Origin: Orientallactaga sibirica
Lineage: Eukaryota > Chordata > Mammalia > Rodentia > Dipodidae
NCBI GenBank assembly: GCA_036365145.1
Contig: JAEOAD010000029.1
Location: 20,693,001-20,757,000 of the forward strand
Direction of reading: 5' to 3'
Length of the DNA: 64,000 nucleotides
In this document: piece by piece, positions 1-11,274 of the stretch
Layout of the letters: the number at the start of each line of letters is the position of its first letter
How positions within the stretch are numbered: position 1 is the stretch's first letter
The notes under the pieces: model-generated
Database searches by the model: none
Told to the model about the DNA's origin: nothing
Seen by the model: the letters and a program-made list of their open reading frames with translations, nothing else
Translations under genes and position numbers: made by a program

Positions 1-343
1 TTTCCTCTCTGCTGAGTATTGTTTCATTGTGTATATGTACCACATCCTCATTATTGATTCATCAATTGATGAGCATCTGATCTTATTCCAGTTCCTAGCT
101 ATTGTGAATAAGCAGACACAAATATGGCTGAGCAAGTGTCTCTGTTATAAAGAACAGACTCTTTAGGGTACATTCCCAGAAATGGTATTGCTGGATCAAA
201 TGGTAACTCTACTTTCAACTTTTTTTCCCAGTAGTGTCCATAATGATTTCCATAGTGGTTGTACAAGTTTGCACTCCCACCAACAGTGAATGTTAGTGAA
301 TAAACATTCCTCTTTCCCCACAGCTTTGCCAGCATTTGTTGTC

Positions 344-349
344 ATTCAA

Positions 350-384
<35 letters not shown>

Positions 385-526
385 GTTTTCTGAGGTAGGG
401 TCTCACTCTAGGTCAGGCTGACCTGGAATTCACTATGTAGTGTCAGGGTGGCCTTGAACTCATGGTGATCCTCCTACCTCTGCCTCCTGAGTGCTGGGAT
501 TAAAGGTGTTCACCACTACGCATGGT
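344..526 (-). repeat. B1 SINE (7SL-derived) inside L1
   Basis: A T-run (about 350-382) is followed by the reverse complement of a B1: CAGGCTGACCTGGAATTCAC, then GCTGGGATTAAAGG. An 11-bp target duplication TTGTCATTCAA flanks it (339-349 and 527-537). The insertion postdates the L1. Confidence 0.93.
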
Positions 527-2637
527 TTGTCATTCAAATTTTGATGAATGCTATCTTGACTAGAGTGAGATGAAATTTGAGTTTCTTTGACTTGCATTTC
601 TCTGATGATTAAAGATATTGAAGATCTCCTTAAATGTGTAATGGCCATTTGTATTTCTTTCTTTGAGCATTCTTTGTTCCAATCTCTACCCCATTATTTG
701 AACAGGTTCCTTGATATTTTTTATTGATTATTATTTTTTAACTTCTTTGTAAATTTTAGACATTAGACCTTTGTTTGAGGTATAACTGGTGAAGACTTTC
801 TCCCATCCTGTGTGTTGTCTACTGACTCTGTTGATAGTTTGCTTGTCTCTATAGTACCTTTCTAGTTTCAAGAGGTCCCAGTGGTTTAGTGTTAATTTTC
901 TTTGCTACTGGATTCTTATTTGGGAAATCTTTCCCTACACCTCTAGCATGAAGTGTGCTCCCTCTTTTATCTTTTAGTTGTTTCATAGTTTCAGGTTTCA
1001 TATTGAGGGCTTTTTTGCAGGGCAAGAAAAGTGGATGTAATTTCATTTTTCTACATGTGGTTATCCAATTTCTCGAAGACCATTTGTTGATGATGCTATA
1101 TTTTCTCCAGTGCATATTTTTTACCCTTTATCAAAGATGAGGTAGCTATAGTTGCTTAGATTTAGAGATACATATTCTATTCTATTTTATTGATCTGTGT
1201 ATCTGTTTTTGTGCCAGTATCGTGCTGTTTTAGTTACTATGACTTTGTAGTATATGTTAATATCATGTATGGTGATATCTCAAGATGTGTTTCTTTTATT
1301 GAGGATATTTTTAGCTATCCAAGACCTTCTGTTCTTCCATATGAATTTCCACACTAGTTTTTCTCTTTGTGAAGAATGTTGATGGGATTTTTTATTGGAA
1401 TTGCACTAAATTGATATAATTGTTTTGGTATATGGCCATTTTTTCACAATATTCATTCTTCTAATCTATGAGCATGGGAGATCATTCTATATTCTTATAT
1501 CCTTCTCTCTTTCTTTCCTCCACATTTTTTATGTTTTCATTGTACAGATATTTCACTTTCTTGGTTAAGGATATTCCAAGTTATTTATTTCTTGTGGCTA
1601 GTGAAAACAGGATAGCATTGCTTATCTCTTTCTTCATATATTTACCTTTAGCATATAGGAAGGGTACTGATTTTTGTGTACTGATTTTGTATTTGGTCAA
1701 AACTTTTGGGTCACTTATATATAAAATTATGTCATCTGCAAATAGGGAAATAGGGGTAGTTTGAGTTCTTCCCAATTTTGTACCCCTTTTATTCGTATCT
1801 CTTGTCTTATTGCTTGAGCTAAGCCTTCAAGTACTATGTTGAAAAGTAATGGAGACAGTGGGCACCCCTGTCTTGTTCTAGACCTTAATGGAAACACTTC
1901 AAATTTTGCCCCATTTTGTGTAATCTGGGCCTTTAGGAGCTTTATAAATAGCATTTATTATGTGGAGATGTTGTCCCTCCATACCAAGAATCTTCAGTAT
2001 TTGATCATGAAGGTGTGTTTTATTTTATGAAGTGTTTTTCTGCATCTATTGAAATAAACATGTAATTTTTGTGTCTAAGTTTATTTATGTAGTGAATTAC
2101 ACTAATCAATATCCATATGCTGAACCATCCCTGCATCCATACTTGATCTAGGTGGATGATGCTTTTCATATGTTCTTGAGTTTGGTTTACAAGTATTTTA
2201 TTGAGCATTTTTTGTGTGCCTAAATTCATTAGGAGCATTTGTCTACAATTTTCTATTTTTGTTGGGCCTCTGAGTGGTTAAGGCATTAGAGTCATGCTGG
2301 CTTCATAGAAGGAGTTTTGGAGCATTCCCTCTTTTTCAATTGTAAAAGTGATTTTAGTCCAATGAAAGTTTGGTAGAACTCAACATTGAATCCACCAGGG
2401 CCTGGACTTTTTTTCTGTTGGGAGATTTTAAATTACTTTTTAAATTTCACTGGAAGAAATAGTTTTGTTTCAGATATCTTTCTGTTCTGGATTCACTTTT
2501 GAACGTGATAAGAGGCAAGGAATTTATTCATTTGTATCAGGTTTTCCAATTTTGTGGAATATAAGTTTTTGAAATATGTCCTGATGATTCTTCTAATATC
2601 ATTGGTTCAGTTGTTATGTCTCCATTTTAATTAATTA

Positions 2638-2650
2638 ATTTATTTTTTAT

Positions 2651-2698
<48 letters not shown>

Positions 2699-2866
2699 GG
2701 TATGCCAGAGCCTTCAGCCTGCAGATGTGTGCGCCCTTGGTATGCATGTGCAACATTGCACACTTGTGTCACCCTCTGTCTGGCTAGGTGGGACATGGAA
2801 ATTGGAACATGAGTTCTCAGGCTTTGTAGTAAAGTGCCTTAACCACTAAGCCATCTCTCCAACCCT
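2638..2866 (-). repeat. DIP-type tRNA-derived SINE with (GA)n
   Basis: Read on the minus strand it starts with the head GGTTGGAGAGATGGCTTAGT, like a degenerate tRNA promoter, then a body, a (CT)n stretch (GA on plus, about 2653-2695) and an AAATAAA-type tail. The family recurs more than a dozen times in this window. I assign it to the B2 superfamily (DIP-like) from its structure and likely host; the name is not certain. Confidence 0.85.
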
Positions 2867-2987
2867 CTATTATCAGTTCTAATCTTGTGGACTTGAGTCT
2901 TCTCTTTTTTCTTTTGATAAAATTGGCCAATGTCTTATCAATCTTTTTTGTGAGTATGATGAACCAATTCTTTGTTTCATCATTTTT

Positions 2988-3219
2988 TTTGGAGAGAAAC
3001 ACAGGGAGAGAGAAAGAGAGAAAGACAGAGAATGGGTGCGCCAGCAGCCTCTCAGCCTCTGTGAACAAACTCCAGACACGTGAGCCCCTTGTGGTCAAGT
3101 GTGGCATTGCTCCCTTGCATCACTTTGCATCTGGCTAAATGTGGGACCTGGAGATTGTAACCAGTGTTCTTAGTCGTAGCAGGCAGGAGCCTTTACCACT
3201 AAGCAATCTCTCCAGCCCT
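2988..3219 (-). repeat. DIP-type SINE
   Basis: The GGCTGGAGAGAT head in reverse complement ends at 3219. The GA-rich block (3003-3032) and T-rich tail (2984-2991) are on the left. It splits the same L1 ORF2 copy. Confidence 0.85.
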
Positions 3220-3345
3220 TATCAATCTTTTTAATTGTTTTATTTCCAGTTTCTTGATTTCTGCTTTGATCATTATAATTTCTTTCTGTGTGTTACTTTG
3301 GGGCTTAGATTGTTCTTGCCTTTCCAGGACCTTCAAATGCATATT

Positions 3346-3493
3346 TTTAGAGAAATGGAGAGAAAGAGAGAGAGAGAAAGAAAATTGGCTTGCCAGGGCC
3401 TCAGCCACTGAAATTGATCTCTAGACACTTGCGCCACCTAGTGAGCATGTGCAAACTTGTATTTGCTTCACCTTTGTGCATCTGTGTTTTAAC
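3346..3493 (-). repeat. DIP-type SINE, head missing
   Basis: The GA-rich block (3359-3380) and body are recognisable, but the tRNA-like head is absent. The element runs directly into a different repeat at about 3494. Confidence 0.7.
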
Positions 3494-3729
3494 ATTTTGT
3501 CTCCAGATGGTGGCGCTGTTTAGGGGGATGGTTGAAGAAACCTGGATGTGTCTTGCTTGCAGAAATATGAAAGGCCATAGTGGCAGATTGTGAAAGTGAT
3601 AGGCCTGTCCCACTTCCCTTTGTAGAGAGCTCCCTGATCTTTAGTTTTTGGAGGTGTGAGGAGTTGGAGACACATACTCACCACCATGAACTCTTATCAT
3701 GTATTCCCCAACCTGATGGACTGAACTGT
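3494..3729 (+). repeat. MaLR-like LTR fragment
   Basis: The order of motifs (GATGGTGGCGCTGTTTAGG, then CCCACTTCC, then a CACCATGAACT and CCTGATGGACTGAAC segment) matches the central and 3' part of rodent MaLR (ORR1/MLT1-type) LTRs. Both termini are missing, so family assignment is tentative. Confidence 0.5.
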
Positions 3730-3772
3730 TTTTTTTTTTTTAAGTGTGCGCCACTATGCCCAGCTCCTCTTT
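3730..3772 (-). repeat. B1 head fragment
   Basis: A T-run (3730-3742) is followed by GTGTGCGCCACTATGCCCAGCT, the reverse complement of the B1 5' end. Confidence 0.6.
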
Positions 3773-3784
3773 TTAATTATTTTA

Positions 3785-3994
3785 AATTTTTTAAATTTTT
3801 TTATTTAATTAATTTTTATTTATTTGAAAAAGAGAAAGAGGCAGATAGAGAGAATGGGCACAACAGGGCCTCTAGCCACTGCAAAGGAACTCCAGACTCA
3901 TGTGCCCTGTCTTACATGGGTCCTGGAAAATCAAACTGGGATACTTTGGCTTTGCAGGCAAACATCTTAACCACTAAGCCATTTCCCCAGCCCT
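3785..3994 (-). repeat. DIP-type SINE
   Basis: A TTTATTTATTT tail at left, a GA-rich block (3827-3852) and a reverse-complement tRNA-like head ending AAGCCATTTCCCCAGCCC at 3994. Confidence 0.85.
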
Positions 3995-4046
3995 CTTTCT
4001 TAACAAGCAAAGAAAGAAAGGAAACTTATTTTTAAAATTAGAAGAA

Positions 4047-4206
4047 GGGGCTGGAAAAATGGCTCAGCAATGAAGGTGCCTGCCCATAAAACCTAACAAC
4101 CCTAATTCAATTCTCAAGTACTCAAATAAAGCCAGATGCACAAAGTGGCACATGTGTCTAGAGTTCTTTTGTAGCAGTAGGTTTGCCTATTCTCCTGCTC
4201 TCTCTG
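4047..4206 (+). repeat. DIP-type SINE
   Basis: The head GGGGCTGGAAAAATGGCTCA starts at 4047. The body carries AAGCCAGATGCACAAAGTGG, then a short CT-rich stretch. It is joined directly to a B1 and has no A-tail of its own, so the B1 probably inserted at its CT-rich end. Confidence 0.82.
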
Positions 4207-4345
4207 CCAGGTGTGGTGGTACAGCCTTTAATCTCAGCACTGGGGAGGCTGATATAGGAGGGACATTTCTGTGAATTCTAGGACACTCTGAGACTACATA
4301 GTGAGTTCCAGGTCAGCCTGAGCTATCAAAAAAACAAAAAAAAAA
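4207..4345 (+). repeat. B1 SINE
   Basis: Forward B1: GCCAGGTGTGGTGG head, TCTCAGCACTGGGGAGGC, then ACTACATAGTGAGTTCCAGG, ending in an A-rich tail. Confidence 0.88.
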
Positions 4346-6575
4346 GGGGGGGGGCGCAGAAAAAATAAAAGAAACAGAGCATTGTCTGTACTTTCTGATG
4401 AGTGACATGATGTTTGAAGGCTATTCTAAAAATAAGATGACAACATGGTTAATTGTACGTCGGTCTCATCTTATTTCAATAGGTACTTTTACCTAACTAT
4501 GTCTTACATTCATGCCTGCATCTCACAGTGCATATACCTCCTACTAGAACAATTTTACAAAGATTTTGTCTTTTCAGAGGGTTAGATGACATCTCCTTGC
4601 CAAAGGTAGTGACATAATTAGAATGTGTATGAGGCAGTAGAAGGCAGTTAACCTTGCCTTGTAGACTGTGGTTATGACTACATAACTGATTTTCTGTCTA
4701 ACCATTCTCTGCACAAAGGCAGGATGGGTTTGCCTCAGCACCTGCAGAGTGTATGACGTAGCACTAGACCTGGGTCTCATTTCAAATATTTTCTTTAATT
4801 GAGGGTGTAGCATAACATGAAAGCTGCAAAATCATGGAAGAAAATTATTTCCCATTTCCTACTGAAGAAAGCTTTACAAAGTATAATGACAGTCTTTCAA
4901 ACAAGCCAAGCATGCTCATTTAACAAATACATGTTGCTTTGAATATCACAGTTTAATGGAGTATTACCCAGCCTCAGCTGTGCCACTGAGAGCAGCGAGT
5001 TCTTAATAGGAGCGGACTCAGTTGAATACTGGCAATTGAATTTGAGGGCTGTCAGAATCACAAAGGCAGATGATGCAGATTAGACCTATAAAGAAAAGTC
5101 CATGAAAATAACTAGGTGTGTCAGTATTTATTACACTGTGTAAGCATGTGACCTAAGATTGAGAATACCTACTCCTAAATACATAATAACCCTGGACACT
5201 ATTCATAACAGTCAATATGTATGAAACAAATATGTATCAACCAAAGAAGACAGAATTTATGGTATAGGCATGCAGTAAAATTTACAGATAGCCATTAAAA
5301 TTCATGAAGATACTGGTCGAGAAAGAAATCATACTCAAAAGAACCTACATTAGTTCCATGTACAAAACAAACAGCAAATCAGACAATGTAAGGACGGGGT
5401 TTTGACTGAAGTTATCTTTAAAGAAGCCACAGAGTGTTGTGATGGAGAGAGGCTCAGGCTAACCTTGGGATTGATTGCAATGTCTGCTTTTTACCTGCTT
5501 GTGTTCTCAAGGGGGTTCACATCAGCATAATTCAATGAAGAACACATTTTTTGTTTTGTTTACTATTCCTAACATGTGTTACCCTTCAATAAAAAAGTTT
5601 TAAAAAGTGTCTGCAGAAATATATTAGGGACATTTGCTAGCAGGAGTTCATGGAATCCATATTTAACAACAGCTGCTCCTGAGCACAAGCTCCAGTGACA
5701 ACAAAAAGTAATCTTCTATGTTATATTAATAAAAAATCAGAGAGGGGAGATTAGCTTGTGACTTCAGCCACCTTTGCAGGATAGGTAATGGAAATTCCCC
5801 TCTAGGAAAGATATCTTGCAATTAACAAAGAATTACATGTTTGGAATGTTGAAAGTGAAGCCAAATTTAGCATAGTGTGGTAGGAGAGCAAAAGTGAGCT
5901 GAATTGCTCTAAGTAGACAAATGTCAAGAATGGCGTTGGGGGAAGTTAAAAGGTGGCAGGAGGGAGAAGGAGCTGATTTGAGAGAAACACCTGGGGCCCC
6001 CATCACATCAGTAAAGTTGGCAGTGTTTCCATCTCACTTTATATGGTCACAGAAAAGGAAGCAGCAACCAGAGTTATGGATGGTCAATATAAAAAAATAA
6101 TTAAAATCACACACAGGAAATTGTAAGACTGCAAGAATACCTGATAACAACTTAAGACTTTTCACAATGATAAATAAAATCCTGTCGAACATGAACATCA
6201 GTGGCACTCACATGTGAAACAGTTTTTGAGATATTTAAACCTTATAAGACAAGTGCTGCAAGATTTAGGGACATCATTATTCACCTAGCACTTTTCACAT
6301 TTGACCCTCTACAAAATCCTTCTACGTAGTTATTGGGAACTATATTTATACTGAAAGATGCTGGAACATAGAGCAAATAACAAAGTTATCTTTGTAAATG
6401 TTCTTAACATATTACACAAACAGAGATAAAAAATAATTCAGTATTTTCCCCACTGCTTTCCATTACATCAATATAATAGTTTCCTAAAGCTAGTTGTCTA
6501 CATTTACTTTCACAGGCAAATATTTTCTCCTACAGTTGGACCTATATGTGTCCAAATTGTTTCATCTTACCCATC
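4346..6575. other. Unique sequence, no gene seen
   Basis: AT-rich unique DNA. One minus-strand open frame of 79 codons (4574-4813) has no recognisable domain and is no longer than chance allows. I see no repeat family that I can name. Confidence 0.6.
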
Positions 6576-6967
6576 TGTAGCAGACAGCTTCAGGTTCGCT
6601 GAGATGAACTTCCAGACCAGGCACAGTTATGGAGGAAGGGATATTATTTATTGAAGCTTACAGATCCAGGGGAAGTTCCATAATGGCAAGAGAAGCGGCC
6701 TGCTCTCCACAGGGCCAAGCAGAGAGAGAGAGAAACCAACCAGCCACCACAGCACACAGAGCAAAACTACAGCCAAAAGGTCACACAGCACACTTCAGGA
6801 ACTCCTGCTAGGCACATTTGCATATCTTTACAATGGAATCTCAAACCATCACCACACCTTAAGACCGGGCCCCCAGTGACCTTGCCTCTAGCAAGGTGAT
6901 TGCAGATGCAAACTATAAAATAATAAAACACTGAATATATTGGGGGACATATATTCAAACTACCACA
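6576..6967 (-). repeat. 3' LTR of the young MaLR
   Basis: 392 bp, TG...CA termini on both strands. A polyadenylation signal AATAAA reads on the minus strand near 6646-6651. A GA-rich patch lies at 6721-6733. Confidence 0.92.
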
Positions 6968-8197
6968 TTCCGCCCCTGGCCCCCAATATATTTAGCTCCT
7001 GGCCCCCAATAGATTTATAACTATCACACATTGTAAATTGTACTCAGTCCAATTTCAAAGGTTCTCACAGTCTTGATCAACTTAAGATAGTGAGTCCTGT
7101 AAAATCAAACAAGTTAAATACTTTCAACATGTAAAGGCACAGAGTAAACATTTTTAACTGGTAAAAAGCAAAGAGAGACTAGAATAATGCAAACTCAACT
7201 ATCATCAGCCGTCATCAAACTTCTGCAGTTCAAGTTCACTATAACCAGAGACTACCAGTCTCCAGGTTTTCCAATTCCACCCCTCCAGCTGGGCAGAGTC
7301 GCCAGGGAAAACTTTCATCCCATGCCAACACTGCACTCCATGGTAGCCCTTTTGCACAGTCCTGGTATATCCAAAACATCTTCAGGTCTCCATGCAAACC
7401 ACGGTCCATCTTCCAAAAGGCTCTTCCAGCCTATTCCTGAGGGTCTTCATGCCCTGCCTTCATGCTGCATCTCAGCAGCGGTTCCTGGAACCGTGTGCAA
7501 CTCATGACCACTCCATGCATTTTTCATGCTTCCAAAACTAATACCAGGTATGCAGGACACAGCCATATTCTAAATCCAGGGACAAAATAAACCATAGCCT
7601 TGAAAAGCAGGTTCCTTCTCCAGTCAACTCTTTCCAAAGAGTTTGCATTTCTAACAGTCTTTCCTCAGGCATCCTCTCCATTGTTTTAATGTAAATCAAG
7701 TCGGGCCACCTTCCTTCCACCTTCCTTCCACCTTCCTTAAGATTGCTAATGTGTTTGACAATAGCAGCTAAACCAGTCTCAGTGCCTCTACTTTTAACTT
7801 GCTTCAGGTTTTCGAACTTAAATCTTAAAATCTCAGTCCGATATCTTCAGCCAAGCACATCAGTCCATTACAAATTTAACCTTGATCAAACTTTCTGGGC
7901 CTGGATAGCAGAACATAGCCATCCCTTATGCCAGTAGCCCAGTTCCAACAAAGTCCTCTGCAGTCTTTCCTTCCCCTTAGAAAGCTCATAAGCCAAGCCT
8001 CGAAGTTCAATACAGTCTGCACTTAGCATTCTCAAACTCTCATCAGAATAGTCCATAAAACTTGGCTTACCATTCCAGAAGGCATCTTCAGTTGCAAGCA
8101 CCAAGTCCATGCCCATTCCTCCAAAACAAAAGTTCCAAAAGACAAATATCCACACGGTCAGGTTCATCTCACCCCACACTCCTCGGTACCACTTTAC
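6968..8197 (-). other. MaLR internal region, mostly non-coding
   Basis: About 1.23 kb between the LTRs. On the minus strand it resembles the internal part of the ORR1-like element further right: both contain a GGCTTGGCTTATGAG-like segment, a GCATGGAGACCTGA segment and a GGAGGGG..GAATTGGAA segment in the same order. A short CCTTCCTTCCA minisatellite lies at 7708-7738. The longest open frame on the sense strand is 97 codons just after the primer site (8179-7886). It has no domain I recognise. Confidence 0.8.
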
Positions 8198-8589
8198 TGT
8201 AGCAGACAGCTTCAGGTTCGCTGAGATGAACTTCCAGACCAGGCACAGTTATGGAGGAAGGGATATTATTTATTGAAGCTTACAGATCCAGGGGAAGTTC
8301 CATAATGGCAAGAGAAACGGCCTGCTCTCCACAGGGCCAAGCAGAGAGAGAGAGAAACCAACCAGCCACCACAGCACACAGAGCAAAACTACAGCCAAAA
8401 GGTCACACAGCACACTTCAGGAACTCCTGCTAGGCACATTTGCATATCTTTACAATGGACTCTCAAACCATCACCACACCTTAAGACCGGGCCCCCAGTG
8501 ACCTTGCCTCTAGCAAGGTGATTGCAGATGCAAACTATAAAATAATAAAACACTGAATATATTGGGGGACATATATTCAAACTACCACA
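8198..8589 (-). repeat. 5' LTR of the young MaLR
   Basis: 392 bp, nearly identical to the left LTR. I see AGAAACGGCC against AGAAGCGGCC, and CAATGGACTC against CAATGGAATC. Confidence 0.92.
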
Positions 8590-8875
8590 CCATCTTTTTA
8601 AAGATGATGCATGATGATGCTTAGAAGATGTTTCAATGCTTGTTTGCAAGCCTGATGGCCCAATGTTAATTACCCAATGGCCAAGTAAAAACAGATACAA
8701 AGTGGTGCTTCATTTGTGATCCCAGTGTGCCTGTGGCAATGGGAGGTGGTGCCGGAGAATCTGGCAGTTTGCAGGAAAGCTGGGCTGGTGAACATGCGGT
8801 GGAAAAAAAAAAAAAAAAAAAGGAAAACCTGTCTCAAAAATAAGGTGGAAGTAGAGGATGAGAACTCTGAGGCTA

Positions 8876-8878
<3 letters not shown>

Positions 8879-8929
<51 letters not shown>

Positions 8930-8934
8930 TGTGT
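8879..8934. repeat. (TG)n microsatellite
   Basis: Near-perfect TG dinucleotide run with one TTTG interruption near its right end. An A-run lies just upstream (about 8802-8821). Confidence 0.95.
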
Positions 8935-9239
8935 AAATAAAAATAAGATAATGTTAGAAATGGCAATTTTTTTTGAAAAAAGAAATAAAACGATTTCTTA
9001 TTCTTATCATTCACCATTCTGGACTATTTTATAAATGTACAGGAAAAGAGGCAAATTGTCTTTCTAAACCCTATTCCACATAGTATAATTCTATGAGATC
9101 AAGAAACAAGATACCATTACAGGAAGTCCACATTTGTGAGAATGTCAGTCCTTCATGTTAATATTACATTATCTAGGTAATTAAATCCCTTTTGAAGTAG
9201 TTACATATTTAATGAGTATGGAACTCAAGCCTTTTGTGT

Positions 9240-9512
9240 TTGTTTAGTTTGAACTTAGAGCAAGATCTAGGCTTTATAGCAAAACAGATGGATTAGAAGA
9301 GTGGTCTGAGGATCAGTTCAGCTATTTACTATAAAACTTTTTTATAATGTTAATTTTTTTAGGTTTTGTTAATTTATGCTTCATATATAAAAGGAATAAA
9401 ATGTTACCTTCATAATACAGTTGTCATGAAGATGTCATAATATTGTATAAACGTGTTTTGTAGCAATCTAACGTAATACCTGGCAGATGAGAAGTGCTAA
9501 ATAAATTATACC
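9240..9512 (+). repeat. MIR (ancient tRNA-derived SINE)
   Basis: The 3' part AATACCTGGCAGATGAGAAG followed by TGCTAAATAAATT matches the MIR end. The upstream part (TGGTCTGAGGATCAGTTCAG) is weaker. Confidence 0.55.
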
Positions 9513-9521
9513 TATAAATGA

Positions 9522-9700
9522 GTGAGCATAGTAAAGCCTGTCTATAACCCCAACACTTACATAGCTAGTGAGCATGGTACTGCTTGTCTATGATCCCAAC
9601 ATCTATAAGGTTGATGCAAGGGATCAAGAGTTCAAGGACAGTCTGGAGTACAGAGAGTTTGAAGCTAGTCTAGCTACATAACTCTTCTGGTAACAAAAAT
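9522..9700 (+). repeat. Old B1-like 7SL monomers
   Basis: Two diverged segments resemble the B1 5' half (CCTGTCTATAACCCCAACAC, and again near 9580). A body with GAGTTCAAGGACAG and GCTACATAACTC follows. Confidence 0.55.
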
Positions 9701-9706
9701 AAATAC

Positions 9707-9990
9707 AGGGCTGGAGAGATGGCTTAGCGGTTAAGGCGCCTGCCTGCTAAGCCTAAGAACCGGGTTCCAATCTCCATGTCCCACGTTTATCCAGATGCAA
9801 AGTGATGCAAGGGCACAATGCCGCACTTGCCCACAAGGGGCGCTTGCATCTGGGTTTTGTTCACAGCAGCTGAGAGACTGCTGGCACACCCATTCTCTAT
9901 CTGTCTCCCTCGCCCTCTCTCTCTCTGTCTGTCTCTCTCTGTGTCTCTCCCCCCCCCAAAAAAAAATAAATAATAAAATAAAATAAATTA
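9707..9990 (+). repeat. DIP-type SINE, well preserved
   Basis: GGGCTGGAGAGATGGCTTAG head with A/B-box-like spacing (GGTTAAGGCGCC...GGTTCCAATCTC), long body, CT-rich block (9893-9948) and an A-rich tail. This longer body, with GGGTTTTGTTCACAGCAGCT, is shared with the copy at 38786 and differs from the shorter GGAGTTCGTTTGCAGTGGCT type seen at 41890. Two subfamilies are therefore present. Confidence 0.9.
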
Positions 9991-10117
9991 AAAAAAATAA
10001 ATACAGAAAAAGAGAGAAAAAAAATAGTACTTATAATTGAACAAAATTGTGATGCTGGTACCTGAGACTAGGCCAGTACTGGCCAACTGTCTTTTGTGGT
10101 TTGTTTTGGGCTCTGGT

Positions 10118-10284
10118 TTTATTTTTATTTTTATTTATTTATTTATTTATTTTGAGGCTGGATCTCACTGTAGCTCAGACTGACCTGAAACTCACTGTAT
10201 AGTCCAGGCAAGCCTGACACAATGATCATCTTACCTCAGGTTCCTAAATGCTGGGATTAAAGGCAGGACCCACCACACCTGGAT
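10118..10284 (-). repeat. B1 SINE
   Basis: A (TTTA)n tail, then reverse-complement B1: CAGACTGACCTGAAACTCAC, ending CACCACACCTGG. Confidence 0.88.
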
Positions 10285-11195
10285 GAAAATTTCTGCTTTT
10301 GTAAATAGTTTTAAATTGTTAATTTAATAATTTATCATCATATAGAGTCGATTTTATAACACATATTTCCAACTGTCCTTAAGAGCTAAACATTGTTCTT
10401 ATCTAATTATTACTTTTTGTAATTAAAATCCAGCCAAATTATTTGTTCCTGTATTGCTTCTGACTACTTTCATATTCTTACTGTAAACATAGAGAACAAA
10501 TGACCCACAGGCTAAAAATATTTCTAGTTCATTTCTTACAGAAAGGGCAACAAAAATGCTATTTATAGGGAAGAACCTTTGTGACTAGACTGGCCATATC
10601 AACTTATGATGTTTGAATTTTGTTTATGAAAGGCACATACAGGAAAGATACATTTAGGTTGTCCTAATGTAACAAACACTAAATTTAAGTAATAATTATT
10701 TCACATACCTTAGGTTCTTAAATAGTTTGAAAAATCAAACAAAATATTACTTTTACTAAAATCTGTGTTATCCATGCAAAGTAATGACATGATTTTACTT
10801 GTAAAATGCTTTGTGTGAATACATCATGTGTTGGTAGTATCTTTTCCCTCTTCCCTGCCCCCAGTCTACTGCCTGTTCTCCTCAGTGGGATTGCTGGTAT
10901 TCACCATGGGGTTATAGGTTATGAGTTGTGACAGGAGCAATCATTTTTTACTACAAGAACCATCATTATGTGATTGATTATTAACAGCAAAAGGCAGCAA
11001 AAGATATATTGTGCATATAAAGTTTTTTACTATCTTTCAGAAAATGACAAATATGAAACTCTGTAGACATTACTAATTATTATCATCATTATTAAATAAC
11101 AACAATAACATAAACAATAAGCATTTTAAAATGATTACTGTTTGCCAGTCACAGAATTAAGTAGATATTCTCCAGTTTAGTAGATTAAAATTCTG
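10285..11195. other. Unique AT-rich sequence, nothing recognised
   Basis: No open frame or repeat that I can name. A TTACTGTTTGCCAGTCAC segment near 11139 could be a trace of a MIR. Confidence 0.5.
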
Positions 11196-11199
11196 ATCC

Positions 11200-11270
11200 C
11201 CAATTCAAGACCAGCCTCATTTACATAGTGAGTTCAAAGCGACCTGAGCTATATGGGGACACAATATTTT
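11200..11270 (+). repeat. B1 3' fragment
   Basis: TTCAAGACCAGCCTC, then TACATAGTGAGTTCAAAGC and GAGCTATATGG: the second half of a B1, lacking head and tail. Confidence 0.6.
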
Positions 11271-11274
11271 AAAT

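Larger units (their letters stand above)
1..3345 (-). pseudogene. L1 ORF2 fragment (LINE-1), SINE-interrupted
   Basis: Minus-strand translation gives L1 ORF2 protein in order: RT N-terminal part near 3220-2870, an RT block with the INKL and SIDAEK type segments near 2020-2240, the [16 protein letters not shown] block near 1870, the catalytic FADDIILY motif near 1719-1742, then the C-terminal region down to position 1, where the element leaves the window. The RQGCPLSP and FADD blocks lie in different frames, so there is at least one frameshift, and stops are frequent. The full-length protein would be about 1,250-1,300 residues and would encode endonuclease and reverse transcriptase for target-primed retrotransposition. 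The endonuclease part is not visible here. One B1 and two DIP-type SINEs interrupt it, and a third DIP-type SINE abuts its right end. It is a dead copy. Confidence 0.92.
6576..8589 (-). mobile_element. Complete young MaLR-type LTR retrotransposon
   Basis: LTR (6576-6967), internal region (6968-8197), LTR (8198-8589), 2,014 bp in all. Orientation is minus: on that strand each LTR runs TGTGGTAGTTTGAA to GCTACA and carries AATAAA. The 3' LTR is preceded by a purine-rich tract (minus strand of about 6968-6984). The 5' LTR is followed by GTAAAGTGGTACC, the same place and type of sequence as in the ORR1-like element at 39837-41706. Both flanks carry CCATC (6571-6575 and 8590-8594), an exact 5-bp target duplication. 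The two LTRs differ at about two of 392 positions, so insertion was recent. It has no gag or pol, so it must have moved with ERVL-type proteins supplied in trans (known for MaLRs). Confidence 0.93.

Noticed and set aside
2652..2849. Small protein starting with repeated Arg-Glu
   Set aside because: It is translation of the (GA)n part of a SINE.
6576..6967. Reading the young LTRs as plus-strand (TGTAGCAG...CTACCACA)
   Set aside because: Both orientations give TG...CA ends, but the AATAAA signal, the primer-site region after one LTR and the purine tract before the other fit only the minus strand.
8670..9017. 115-codon frame with a His-Thr repeat
   Set aside because: It is made by the (TG)n microsatellite and spans an LTR edge.
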